Of a DNA stretch of 64,000 nt, positions 46,376 to 58,270 are shown piece after piece. Under the pieces are notes generated by a model. The model had not been told where the DNA came from and searched no databases. It saw only the letters and a list, made by a program, of their open reading frames with translations. Position 1 is the stretch's first letter. Each line of letters begins with the position of its first letter. Source of the stretch: Megaleporinus macrocephalus (Eukaryota; Chordata; Actinopteri; Characiformes; Anostomidae); contig CM038709.1 of assembly GCA_021613375.1 (NCBI GenBank), forward strand, positions 35,930,428 through 35,994,427, in the 5' to 3' direction. Position numbers and translations under genes: made by a program.

Positions 46376-47044
46376 ACTTTCAAATTTTACAATTTTACTC
46401 ATAATTCATTTCTATATTACTTTTTTTCAGCCTCTCTTTATCCCTAAACAAATTGTTATTGTCATGTGCCTTTAAGACTGTATATATGTAAATGATTTTC
46501 TTTCTGATTGGCTGCCCTGTATTAAGAATAAAAACAAAACAAAATAAAACAAGACAGCACTCACTATATCTTCAACAAATATCATCACTGGACCAAAACT
46601 TGTATTTTTACAGGACAAATAAAAAGTTTTCTATGTAAGATAATAAGAGAAAATTTTATTTTAGGCCAGTGTGGACCATTCCTATTGACACAGAGTAACC
46701 AGCAGCAGAAACATTTAAATTACATTTTGTTTTTACATATATTAAGGTTTATCTTTAATAATTATCTGTGTAATATTTTTTTTTCCTCAGGCAGTAAATA
46801 AATCTACAGTTGTGTTGCTGTTGTGATGCAGTTGTTATTTTACTGCTTCTTACAAATGTGTTGGAACCTGTCAAGTAAAATAAAAAATAGAATCTTTTTA
46901 TACACGTTCATTATTTTAAAATTACAGAAGCCTAATGATTCAAGTATTTTGTAGGTATAATAATCAATTGAAGGCTCCTGTAATTGTTAGTAAATAAGTC
47001 TAGTTTAAGTTTTAAATTGAAAACATCTTTTAAGCTTTTTTGCA

Positions 47045-47420
47045 CAGCAGTCTCTAGAGATGTTCAGATTGGAGCAAGAAAGAAAAACATCTAGTTAGTA
47101 GCAGTTTTGCAGACCTTGTTAATGAGAGAGGTCAGCAGAGAATGGCCAGACTAGTTTCAGCTGAGAGAAAGGCTACAGTACCCACTTCAAAAAAGCAGCT
47201 TAGCAAGAATAATGTCGGGTTCTGCTTCTGTCATGCAAGAACCGACTGTCGAAGCTGCAGAGGACACAGGTTTACCAAAACTGCTAACTGGCAACAAACA
47301 TAGGATGAAGCTGGATTTCTGCAAAGAATCACAGGTGGTAGTGTTAGAATAAATCTATGGGCCCAAACTTCATTGTGTCAGCAGCCCAGGCTGGTGGAGG
47401 TGGTATAACAGTGTGCAAGG
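47045..47420 (+). pseudogene. Tc1-like relic of another family
   Basis: 'agagaatggccagactagtt', 'gggttctgcttctgtcatgc', 'ctgcaaagaatcacaggtgg' and 'caggctggtggaggtggtat' occur in the order found in a common fish Tc1 family, covering the second helix-turn-helix through the start of the GGG block of the catalytic core. Stops and gaps throughout; only the central third remains. Confidence 0.7.
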
Positions 47421-49378
47421 TTTTACCAGCTCGAGTTAGACTCAAGTCGCAATTTTAGGGACTTAATGAAAATGAAATGAAATGAAAAAATAAAAAAAGT
47501 CATCGCTCTATTTAGCACTACATGAGCTGCGGTCAGCCACAACCATGCTAAAACAACAACAAGCTACAGCTAACACGAGAGCCGAACACACACTCTCACT
47601 TGGCCCACGCTCTCTCTCGCCCCTGGCCCCCCTACGCTCCAATCACATGCTTGTCTTTTACCCTGAACACAACAGTGCATCTTTAACAGTCAGTAAACAC
47701 AGAACATTACTGCAGATTCGCTACTGTATAAAGCTCCTATAGTGAAGATTTAAGGAGTATGTAGTCAACGATAAAAATAAAACGCGAATAGCTGTAGGGT
47801 CTACAGTTCTAAAATCAGTGACACGACCACATCAAATTTCATTCGTCACTTCAACACGCACAGATAGGTCAATTGAGAAGACAAATCACTCAATATTAAT
47901 AAACTTTGACTTCAGTAAAATTGCAAAGTGGTATGATGTGGGGTGTGTGGTGCTGTTAACGTTAACATTATGAAAAGACTTCATAACTGAGTCCTAGTGG
48001 GCTAATGCTATAGCTAGCTATACTGTCTGCAGTTCCAGTGTTAATGTTTAATTTAATTCTCAAACCATGTCTGTGACCAAACTAACTTTTACTAAATCGC
48101 TGTAGCTATAAATTGTGTATTATTAAGTTAATTCAGACTCCTTCTCATAATCAGCTGCCTCAGCGCTCACCAGTCGGCTGAACACGCTAGTGTCTGTTTA
48201 CGTTTGATCGAGACAAAAGTCTCTTATGAAAGCTCAGTCTGTAAAGTTTGAAAAGTGCAGGGAGGAGAAATATTAGCCTCCGCGTTTAATCCTTTAATTA
48301 TTGGTATGTGACTGCACTGACTTTCAGGTAGTGTTTCTGCTGTATGATGAGTAGCAGGTAACGCAGTACACATCTATAACTGTACTGTACTTTACTTATT
48401 CCAACCCAGTGCAGTCGGACTGCCTGACTGCAAATCCTAAATAATAAGCATGTTAGTGCTGAATATGTGTACAACTAAGTGTACTGTAGAGTGGGTGCCG
48501 AGTCTCTGATTTGTTGCTGAACTGGACTTTACAGATACAGGTCAGCAGAGCTGTCTGAGATGAATACACACATAATTTACATATATAGGTTGGGCAACAC
48601 AAAGGGAGCAAATACAAACAAGTACAGGTACACTAAAATAAAAAATCTTATTTTCACAATAATATTTGATTAATGTAAAGCTAGTATAAAGCTTTGGTAC
48701 CAGATTTTTTCCAGTCATAGATTTCTCCAAACCCTCCACTGCACACTATTCACCCTAACACAAGCAGAGAAAATGATAAACTACAAATAATACTGGGGTT
48801 CATGAAAGAAAAGTTCAGGAGGTGTTGGATGGAATCCTTGTTTGTTTGCATAACATGAAAGTGTGTATTGTATCATTTGGCTTGTGTAATGTGTAGATTT
48901 TGATGACCAACACAATTGAATTGTATGTGTTCAGTTGTACTATCTCCTCCCTCTATACTGTTCAAATGAAGATTAAATATCCATATATCCATATGTTATG
49001 TAATAAATATCTAAGGTTTTTAGTGGGGGCTCTAGTTCTTTCACATTACTTTACTTTTTAGCACTGTAACAAGAAAACAATGACACTGTTATATAAGAAG
49101 CAGCTTTTTTACAGATGAGTTAAAATTTCAAGACAGAAACAGTATTTCTCAACATTGAAAATAAAATGGACGGCACGTCTTTTAAGTAATTTAAATGTGG
49201 AAACTGGAGTGGGGCGTAATAATTTGAATGACTTGACTTGAGACTTGCTAAACTTATAGCTTGGACTCAACTTGACTTGCTTGAAGTTTTCCACAGTGAC
49301 TTGGGACTTGCTTGAGACTTGTAAGTTAAGACTTGAGACTTGCTTATGACTTGCACAGGTGTGACTTACTCCCACCTC
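47417..49378. mobile_element. Possible hAT relic with 'acttgagacttg' subterminal repeats
   Basis: The right end (about 49205-49378) is built of degenerate 'gacttgagacttgc' words and closes with 'actcccacctctg', whose reverse (CAGAGGTGGGAG) fits a hAT-type terminus known in fish. The left edge near 47425-47460 ('gagttagactcaagtcgcaa') carries the matching 'gactcaagtc' signature. No convincing target duplication and no transposase were seen in the 2-kb interior, so joining the two ends into one element is an inference. Confidence 0.4.
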
Positions 49379-51715
49379 TGGATGTCTCTATTTGATTTCA
49401 CAAACATGACTAAGAGTTTGGTGTTCTTCAATCGCATTCACAATCACTGGTAGTAGAACATGTAGTAGAACATCTTTAGGATGTAGCAAAACCAGTAATT
49501 TGCCACAGAAAAGTGCTCCAAAAATATCTGCTGGAATTGCATAACCCTGACAATTTCAAAGGAATGTTTCCAACATTTTAGAGAGTGTTTAGAGAATAAA
49601 GGAAGGGACTACTCACAGTTACTGCAGTGTTCCTAATAATCTGCTGACTGTGTGTTTCTTAATTATATTATAATAATAGTGTTAGCAAGTCAGCAAGTTG
49701 TTTACAAAGTAATGCCAATTAACACATCAACATCAACATACCATGCTAGTATACATTAACACTATCCTCACCTGGCAGACTACACAAATAAACTGTGAGC
49801 TGTCTGGCTTCTCAGTGGCTTTGATGGATAACTGCCAGAAGAAGACAGACACTGCATTACAGGCCTGGCAGAACACATTAGCAGAGAAGATACCCAGCGT
49901 CTGGTGTCTGTTGGACACAGACCTCAGGCAGTCATGTATTCCAAAGGATTTTAACTGAAGTAATACAAATTTTATTTAAGTTTATTCTTTTACTTAACAT
50001 TTTACTTTATGTAAGATTATTTTCCAATTGCTTCTGATCCTGTGCTGCAAACAGTATCAAATTAAAGCTGACATTCCTCACCATAAGCTCATCATTTTTA
50101 AATCCAACGTGCTGAAATACAAAGCCAGGATCACGTAACCATCAACTTCATCGAGCTTGGAGGAAAACAAATCAGTTCAGTTGCTGTACTAAAGCTAGTT
50201 TGGTAAGCTCATTTTGTATTTATGTCTGATGTGAGCCAACATTAAAATATAATAGAGATCCAAATATAGGAGATATGTGATTGAGGGAATATGACATTTC
50301 AGCTAAAAGTTGACGGTGTACATGTTTTTCATTGGACAGCATTTAGAATTTTATGCCAACATGTTTTTAAAAAGTGACAGGTTGATGTTCACTAATGTGT
50401 TCATCGCCTCTTCTTTTAACAGCACTCTGTAAATGTTTGAGAACTGAGGACATAATTGCTGTAGTACTGAAAGTTAAATGTTGTCCATTCTTGCTTGATG
50501 TTAGATTTCAGTTGCTTAAGAGCTCAGAGTCTCCTTTGTTTTACTTCTCTGTTCCTAATGCTCGAGTGGGTGCTTTTAAGTGGGTGACCAGTCTAGACTG
50601 CAGGTAGGTCAGTTTAGCATATTTTACTACAGAACCATGCCGCTGTAATATGTGTAGAATGTGATTAATTGCCTTGCCTGAAACAGACATCTGGATGGCA
50701 GCATATGTATAACTTGTATATATGTATGTGGATTTACAGATTCAGTGCATGTCATGTGCACTAATGTCCCCCACCATACCATCACAAATCCTGGCTTTTG
50801 AGTCGTGTGCTAATAACAAGCTTGATGGTCTTTCACAGAGTGGTGACTCCTCTCCATCTCTACTTCTGACAGGTTCTGCTTGTCTGGAATAATCCAATAA
50901 ATTTTATCTAATGAGTTGTGATGTTCTGCCAGGTGTTTTTACACTATATTGTTGCTTATTTTTCTTGCTCCTGTTCCATTGTTTATACAATTACAATTCA
51001 AATACAATTTCTCAGTTTAACATTTTATATGTTGTCTTTGTTCTACTTTTAATTAAATATAGAATATAGAATGTAATAGAGAGCAATAGAATGATGATTT
51101 TGACATAACTAAATTTTGTTTCTATTTACATTTGGCACAGTTTCCCAACTTTGAAATTGGGAAAACGGTTGAAATAAACATTGGATGAAAGCATTTCAGA
51201 ACAAACATGAATCTACAGTACAATACCTTAGAGAGCATTAAGAATGAAAGCCAGTATACAAAAAGAAATACATTAATGCTGTAAATACATAAAACTAATT
51301 ATAGTGTGAGAGTTTGCCGGTTTTGCTATTGTCATTCTGAAGCTTGAGGTTCAGTTTTAAATGATGATGTGCAGAGTGATGCACTGTACAGAGCAAAAGT
51401 GGTGTTAAAAGAAATGACATGGTTATGATTGGCTGCATTCATTTTTGACTTGATTGACTTTACTGCAGTGTTTATACCCCCAATACATTTACAAGGGCAA
51501 CAATATATCCAGGAACTTCACAGGAAATCTAAATAATAAATTATGATCTACAAGAGCATTGTTTATTTTAACTTATTTTAACAAATTCCTGAATTATATT
51601 GTTTTACAAGTTTTTTGCTGAAAACAAAAAATATAGCGTTTGGTAGCCATATGTAAAAAAAAAGAGCTGCCAGATGGAGGAAATAAAATAAATGGCCTGC
51701 ACTTTGGGAGAAAAA
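49379..51715. other. Unassigned DNA
   Basis: No gene or clear repeat. Frames of 60-71 codons have no domains. Confidence 0.4.
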
Positions 51716-51720
51716 AACAG

Positions 51721-52360
51721 GAGGAGATGGAAGGAGATGACTAGTTAATAACAGAGCCATAGGAGATGACTAGGAGATAACTGATCTAAAGGAGATGTCC
51801 TAGAGGTACTGGACCTAAATGTGATAACCTGTTATTAACAGATCTGAAGAAGATGACCAGGAGATAATAGATTTGAAGGAGATGACCAGAAGATAATGAA
51901 ACTAAACGAGATGACCAGGAGATAACGGATCTGAAGAGGAAAACCATAAGATAATGCCTCTGAAGGAGATCACTAGGAGATAACAAATTTAAAGGGGATA
52001 ACCCGAAGATAATGGATCTGAAAGAGATGACCAAGAGATATTGGATCTGAAGGAGGTGACCATGAGATAACCGATCTTAAGGAGATGATCAGGATGTATT
52101 GACTCTGAAGGAGATGACCAGGAGATAATAGATCTGAAGGAGATGACCAAGAGATAACGGATCTGAAGAAGATGACCAGGAGATAACAGACCAGAGATAT
52201 TCGATCTCCTTCAGATCCAGTATATACTAGCCATGTATAATGGATCTAAAGCAGATGATCAGGAGATAATGGATCTAAAGGAGATGACTAGGAGAAAATA
52301 GACCTGAAGGAGATGACCAGGAGAAACTGGATCTGAAGGATATGACTAGAAGATAATAAA
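51721..52360. repeat. 29-bp minisatellite rich in GATA motifs
   Basis: A unit of about 29 bp ('ctgaaggagatgaccaggag' plus 'ataatggat') repeats roughly 22 times with moderate divergence. Nearly every unit contains AGATAA, which fits the GATA-factor consensus WGATAR. The plus strand is purine-rich. The minus-strand open frame within it is an artefact of the repeat. Confidence 0.92.
52203..52222. repeat. Inverted unit within the 29-bp array
   Basis: The sequence 'gatctccttcagatccagta' is the reverse complement of the array consensus (tactggatctgaaggagatc), so part of one unit is flipped. The array resumes in the normal orientation by about 52237. Confidence 0.85.
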
Positions 52361-53045
52361 TAAGGAATAATGAACTACCCAGAATTGTCAAAAGTGTCTA
52401 CAGTGTTTCTTTTTTGGACCTTTAAATAAAAATAAAATGGGATGTTTTGTTTAAAGCACAGTTATTAACTGAGCAGCTTGAGAAAAAAAAAATAATGTAA
52501 ACTGAGCAAAAACCTTTAATATTTATGTTTTTCCAATATTGTGTTTCAATATAGACTTTCCAGTGTGTTCATTTTTCCAACGTATTAGGAAAAACAAAAA
52601 TAATCTTCTATATTTGCACAAAAATGTGCTGGATTCAGGTTTCTTTTTGCTACTTCATAAAACATTAAAGTAAGCAAATTCATTTTGGATCTGCCTCAAA
52701 ACTATTCAAACAGAAGAACTGCTTTCACATGGAGTACATACACAACACACTACAGGATACAACCACTGCACTAAATTCAAAATGTAAATGTTTTAAGTGT
52801 TTTTTCCTCTTTTGCTGAATGACGTACCGACAGATTGTTTTGTATTGCTCTCTGAGCATTGCTTCATAATACGTGAATGTATTATTGATTCCATACTATT
52901 GTTGCCCAAAGTGCCCACAAGCAACTAAAAAAATTGATAATTTTATTATATACCACCAGAACGTGTTCTAATCGAGGAGCTAATTTTAGAAATATCTCCT
53001 GATAAATGACTAATGTGTGCTCAACAGCTGCTCTAACTGGATATG
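52361..53045. other. Unassigned AT-rich DNA
   Basis: Nothing recognised. Confidence 0.4.
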
Positions 53046-53049
53046 AAAC

Positions 53050-53420
53050 GTGGAAAGGTTGGTCTCTGACATTAGCACTGCACTGTATATTTTAGTCTGT
53101 GTGAACATTCAGGCTCTCAAGCCAGTTCAGTGACTGTGTGTCATTTCTATTCTGGCTTTATGCATAAAGCACCCGGCCGTGTATGTGTGCTTTATTTTAG
53201 TGTCTGTTCGCTTTCAAGGAAGCACCTTTACGACCTTCCACCAGCCAATTTACAGGCGCGCTCGTAAAAGCCAACCGCAGCTTTGTATCATTGCCTATTA
53301 ATGTTAGGGATCAGTGACTCCACAGGCTGAGAACGACAGTGAATTGGAAATGGAATCTCATAGGAAGTCAAACAGACCATACACACAGGTGAGGTGAGGA
53401 CCCAGATACTAATAATGACT
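53050..53420. promoter_or_regulatory. Candidate conserved non-coding block
   Basis: Complex, CpG-bearing DNA ('acccggccgtgtatgtgtgc', 'ttacaggcgcgctcgtaaaa') with homeobox- and SOX-like words (GTATCATTGCCTATTAATG) between repeat-rich flanks. No coding frame of note. Confidence 0.35.
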
Positions 53421-53789
53421 CGCGACAAATATGCAAGAGTCAATCTGCTGTAAAAGTCATTCTATTTAATAACATATCTATTTATGGTCACCTTAAAGCC
53501 TTTCAGCTATCATCACATTCACAGCATAACCTTCTTGACTTTTACTGCAAATAGCCCCAATACGATCCTACTCTTTAATACCCTTGTACTTTTGATGTGG
53601 ACCTACTTATACTGTCATATATATATTATTTGTGCAAGTTGAAAATGCAACATACATAATTTTAGTTATTTACAGATCATATTTTGTTGGTTCTTTCTTA
53701 GCAACAATAAATGTTCTGCTCTTATTAAAATGTAAAGCAAAAATTATCTATACAGAACCCTATGCAAGGCCCACAAAGCAGCCCACAAA

Positions 53790-54775
53790 GTGTTTTCAGG
53801 TAGCTGCTTTTTTTTGTTCATGGCAGTTAACAGGAATGCTTCAGGTCAAGTTAGGGTCTGGAAGGTCAAGAAAATGTTCTGATAAAACGGTAAATAAAGA
53901 TCTTTGTATGATGGCAAAAGTCATGGTGCAGTTTTCTACTGTGCAGCACACTGTGCACAAATATGAGCCTTATGGAAGAGTCATCAGAAGAAAGCCTTTC
54001 CTGCATCATCACCACAAGATGCAGCAACAGAATTTTGCAAATGAACATCAAAACTGATCCATTTTGGAGACAAGTCATGTGGACTGTGAATATAAAACTT
54101 TTTGGGCCCAAAAAGCAAATTTATGTTGCAGAAAAATGGTGCAGAATTTCATTAGAAGAAAAAAAACTGTTAAGCACAGGGGTGGATCCATCATGCTTTT
54201 GGGCTTGTGATATACCCAGTGACACATGGAACATTTCACTGGTACAGAGGGAAATAGGTTTAATTAAACACCAGAAAATTTCAGAAGCAAACATCCCACC
54301 ATCTATAAAAAAAAGTGGATAAAGAGGATAATGATCCTAAACATATCTCAAAATCTACAATCGACTACCTTAAGAGGTATAAGCTGGAGGTTTTGTCATG
54401 CCACCTAATTTAAACTTCATCAAATACCCATGGATAGTCCTCAACAGAGCATCTCATGACAAATCAAGAACCTTACAGAACTAGACACTTTTGGTGAGGA
54501 AGAATAAATTAAAATTGCCCAACAAGAACTAAAAGACTGCTTAGCTGCTACGAAAAGCATTTGCCAGCAGTGATTCTTCCCAAATGAGGTGTTACTAATT
54601 ACTAACCACATAACGTTTGCTCTTTTCCTTTATTGTTATTTTTAAAGGGCAACAGGAAAATGGGAAAAGACTTGATAGAAATGAAACTTCATTCATTTTT
54701 TTGGAAATTCAGTCATTTTTATCTATCACTTAACTATTTACAGTAACAGAAAATTTGCCCAAACTTTTTCACATA
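53790..54775 (+). pseudogene. Tc1-like transposon relic
   Basis: Across several frames the order is: GRVIRRKPFLHHHHK (linker), IKLFGPKKQIYVAEKW (near the first catalytic Asp, which is lost), KHRGGSIMLL (core block), then DNDPKHISKSTIDYLKR (second catalytic Asp, about 54329-54380). After that the match fades, although AT-rich 3' sequence to about 54775 looks element-derived. Multiple frameshifts make it inactive; it is a different family from the 19-, 40- and 44-kb copies. Confidence 0.8.
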
Positions 54776-54934
54776 GCTGGACAACATATTCTCCATCAAC
54801 CTAAAGAACCCATTCACCATGCAAAGTACTAGTCAAGCATGCATGGTTCTAAACAGGACCATTACCTTTACTAACGAACCTTTGAATAATCATCTTTAAG
54901 ACTGAATACAAACACTGATAGGACTACTGTGCAT

Positions 54935-55110
54935 ATATGCCCTCCGTTTCTCTCTCTCTTCCCTCTCTCTCTCTTGCACGTGCTTCCCCCTCTGTTGCTC
55001 TCTCGCTCTGTCACAGACATATTCATCTCCTGGCAGGATTACTGATTACATGCATATGCTGTTCTCCCACCCTCATTCTCTCCATATCTCTGCCTCTCTT
55101 TCAGGCACAC
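54935..55110. repeat. Short pyrimidine-rich CT tract
   Basis: Imperfect CTCTCT runs with occasional purines, a smaller relative of the 6-kb tract, located immediately before a candidate regulatory block. Confidence 0.75.
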
Positions 55111-55149
55111 ACAACACACAAACGCATAAACAAAGTGCCAGAGATTTAT

Positions 55150-55640
55150 TGTTTAATTTCACTTAACATATGCATCTATGAATTTCATTTTGGCGAGTGT
55201 GTGCTGACCCATCCGTGCCAGCGTCTGATTTAAACAGATTTAAACGAGACGAACCAGGACCTCCAGTCACTCATCCAAATGGGAAATTGCCTTATTAATA
55301 TTTCCCCTTGTGTGTTTGTTTGTTTGTTTCTTGGCACAAATGGGTGCCGTGTCCTACTGATGATTTTGAATGTTATAGATAAGGCTAATAAAGCATTTTG
55401 TGCAGGCCTTGATTAGGCAGCGATAAAATTTGAATAAAAATTATAATGCATATTTAAATCTAATTGCGTCGAATAAATATGTTGTGCATGGAGCCTGACG
55501 CGTGGGCATTTTTAACTGGAACCACGGTTAACTGCTCGTTAATGTGTGAAGCTGTCAGATCGCTAACATCTTTAACTTCTTCGTTATCGCTGATATTTTT
55601 CAAAATCGACCGTCCCAGAGGCTCTTAATGCAGTAATAAA
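55150..55640. promoter_or_regulatory. Candidate conserved non-coding block
   Basis: Long complex sequence with many TAAT/ATTA and other factor-like words (TGTTTAATTTCACTTAAC, CCTTATTAATATTTCC, GGCTAATAAAGC, CATATTTAAATCTAATTGCG), scattered CpGs (CTGACGCGTGGGC) and a short GTTT run. The combination resembles a developmental enhancer; no coding frame is present. Confidence 0.4.
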
Positions 55641-57885
55641 TGCTCACTGTTCAGTATATTGCGTCCACTCAGCAAACACTTTATGATCTCCACCTACCTT
55701 ATAGCTCAACAATTACAATTACAGACTGCAGCACAACTGTTGTTATCCAACCTCTACCCAATAAATATTTAGCCAAGAGCAGCTGTGTGGTCAGAAATGG
55801 ACCATTAATAAAGGTGGTAGAAAATGATGAACACTAATTGTGCAACACCAGATGCACTACAGTCAATAACTGATTTTTGATACCAAAGTGGAATCAACTT
55901 TGCACCTTAGTATTCATAGTATTCAGTCACGTCATTGAGAATGCCTTGTCGCCATCTTGGGTTGTTTCGTAGTGATGCGAGAGAATATGTTAAGAAATTT
56001 TAACAGAGAAGGATGTATTTCAAATGAGTTGCAGTTGTACTGTAGTGTTTTACAGTCACATGCATTAAAACAATGTTTTTAGGCACAGCAACACATATAT
56101 GTATACATGAACACCAGAGTAGGCTGCTCTTTAATTCTCTTTACTAGTTGCTTCACTGTAGATTACATGTGGGTGTGTTCTGCATTTGTATGAGGTTACT
56201 GTTTCAGAAACCATATAACACATACATCACAGTTACTTTCTTTTATAATTCAATAATTCTGCAATCAAAGGTAACGTGAAATTACTAAATGGAATAATAT
56301 TACCAGACTCTGGAAGGAATGGAAAACGTCAGTCATGCCACTTATGACTAATTTTGGAAACGTAACTAATACATAAATCAACACTACAGTTTTTTTGTAA
56401 ACGATGATGATTTGTTAAACGTTGAAAGTGACGAAATGTGTCTAGGCAGAAAGGAGACGTTCATATATGACCCAATGGATAAATATATTAATATTAACAT
56501 ATAATAATACTATAATAACAACCAATAAAGATGTCAACCAAAACTGCCAAACTTTTTAAAATAATAAATTGTACAACTATATATAAAGCTGAAATTAGCT
56601 TGTCTGTTTTACCTTAAATAGTGCTGCAGTTACATAAACATAGTATTTTTCTTAAACAACAAATAGGCTAATACAAAGTGAATATCTGTTCAAAAAATGC
56701 TTTAATTTAGCCCAATAAGTGTCCCTTAATCAAGAACCACCTTGAACTTTATATTGAATAATCAGCTAATGAGAAGCGCAGCACAGCTTTAATTAAATGC
56801 TCAAGTGGATAGCCTGTCAAACGCATCTTACTGGCTCATCTCACGTCCCAAACCACACACATGTATACTTCACCAGCTGCTTTATTTAGTGCACTTCTAA
56901 TGCTGCTACTCCGTATTTACATACTATTTAGTGTGCTAGTATGCAGTTTAGAGCATAATTTTAGACATTTCAGCTTTCATTTGTCAAAACTACAGCAACC
57001 AACCAAATACAAACTTTCTTTTAGTGCATTACAATTTGTTGCCAAATGTACTTGAAGCTACCAACAACAACGGTAGCAGCATGACTGTTACATCATCAGA
57101 GTGCTATCCATAGGTTCTTATGCTATTTCTACAAGGTAGGAGGTTTAAATGAATGGTTAGTGAGTGGTTAGTCCTTTGCACAGGCCTTTGCACATTAGCA
57201 ATGGTATATTGCAGCCAGTCTTTTAGATAAATGGTTAGCAGCCAAATGCTAATGTTACTAGTCCAGCCCACAGTTTGCATGTTTCAGCTGTTTGCGCTGT
57301 TGGCGTTCTCTAGCACCGCTCTGCTACATGATGCTATGCAACTTTATGCGATGCATCCAGTTTGTGGTGGCCTAAAGAGGAATTCAACTACACAGTATTA
57401 TAAACACATTATATTTCAACTTTATATTTCAAGCCTGCCACTTATTGCATAAAAGTCTCACCATGTTATGTATTGAATTAGACACTCAAAATCTCAATAA
57501 GAAAAGCCCATCCAAAAAAAGTTGTGAATAATTTGATGCTTAGGAGCGCTTATTGATTGACTCTAATCTTGGATTTGGACGTGATAGTATCGTTGTCCTC
57601 TTATCATTTCTGTAATCCTTCAATCCTGTTTTTTTGTTCCTCTTGTACATCTTCATCCGTGCTTACAAGTAATACGTAATAAGTCCTAGAGTCAGTTTTA
57701 ATAAGTTTTGTTTCCTATGAATGCTTCTTTCACAAAAAATTCTAGGTAACTTAAATTAATTCATTCACCAACATGGGGTTATCTCAAGTGACCCCACTTT
57801 CAAGACCTGCCAATGCCTACTTCAAATATTTTCCTTTGTTTTTATTATTTAGCAATGCTGAATAAGAAATATAAATAAATAAATG
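55641..57885. other. Unassigned DNA
   Basis: Mostly AT-rich. A mildly more complex patch at 56690-56850 might be another conserved element. No gene recognised. Confidence 0.35.
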
Positions 57886-57889
57886 AAAA

Positions 57890-58270
57890 ACAAAACAAAC
57901 GTTGCTATTCGGTGCTAAAATGGCAGCCATCAAAGCCTCATCAGCTTCCACATTCCGCTCCTAGCCTACCGCCATCAAAAGACAAGGAAATGAGCGCTCC
58001 TTTTCAATCTGCAACAACACAACAGATAAGGCAGACAATGGTTCTGCCGCCTCTCCTTCCACAATGGCCTCCCATGCGGCTCCCCGAAACAGATGGGCCA
58101 TTTGCATAAACCAGGGCCAACGGTGATTGCCATAGGTATTAGGTGTATTAAAAATAGCTTAGCCAAAGAGAGGATCATGAGCTACTTCATGTCCTGATTC
58201 AATTAAGGCTCTTATATCGCTCATAAATGAGATCCCGATATGATATAGACAGCGGCCCTGCAGAAATACT
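57890..58270. promoter_or_regulatory. Candidate regulatory block with reverse POU octamer
   Basis: GC rises and simple repeats vanish between 57900 and 58265. The block contains ATTTGCAT (58100-58107), a POU octamer on the minus strand, as well as GATTCAATTAAGGC and CGATATGATATAGACAGC words. Overlapping 65-67-codon frames on both strands show no domain. Confidence 0.4.

Noticed and set aside
51786..52034. 82-codon minus-strand open frame
   Set aside because: It is a repetitive translation of the 29-bp minisatellite.
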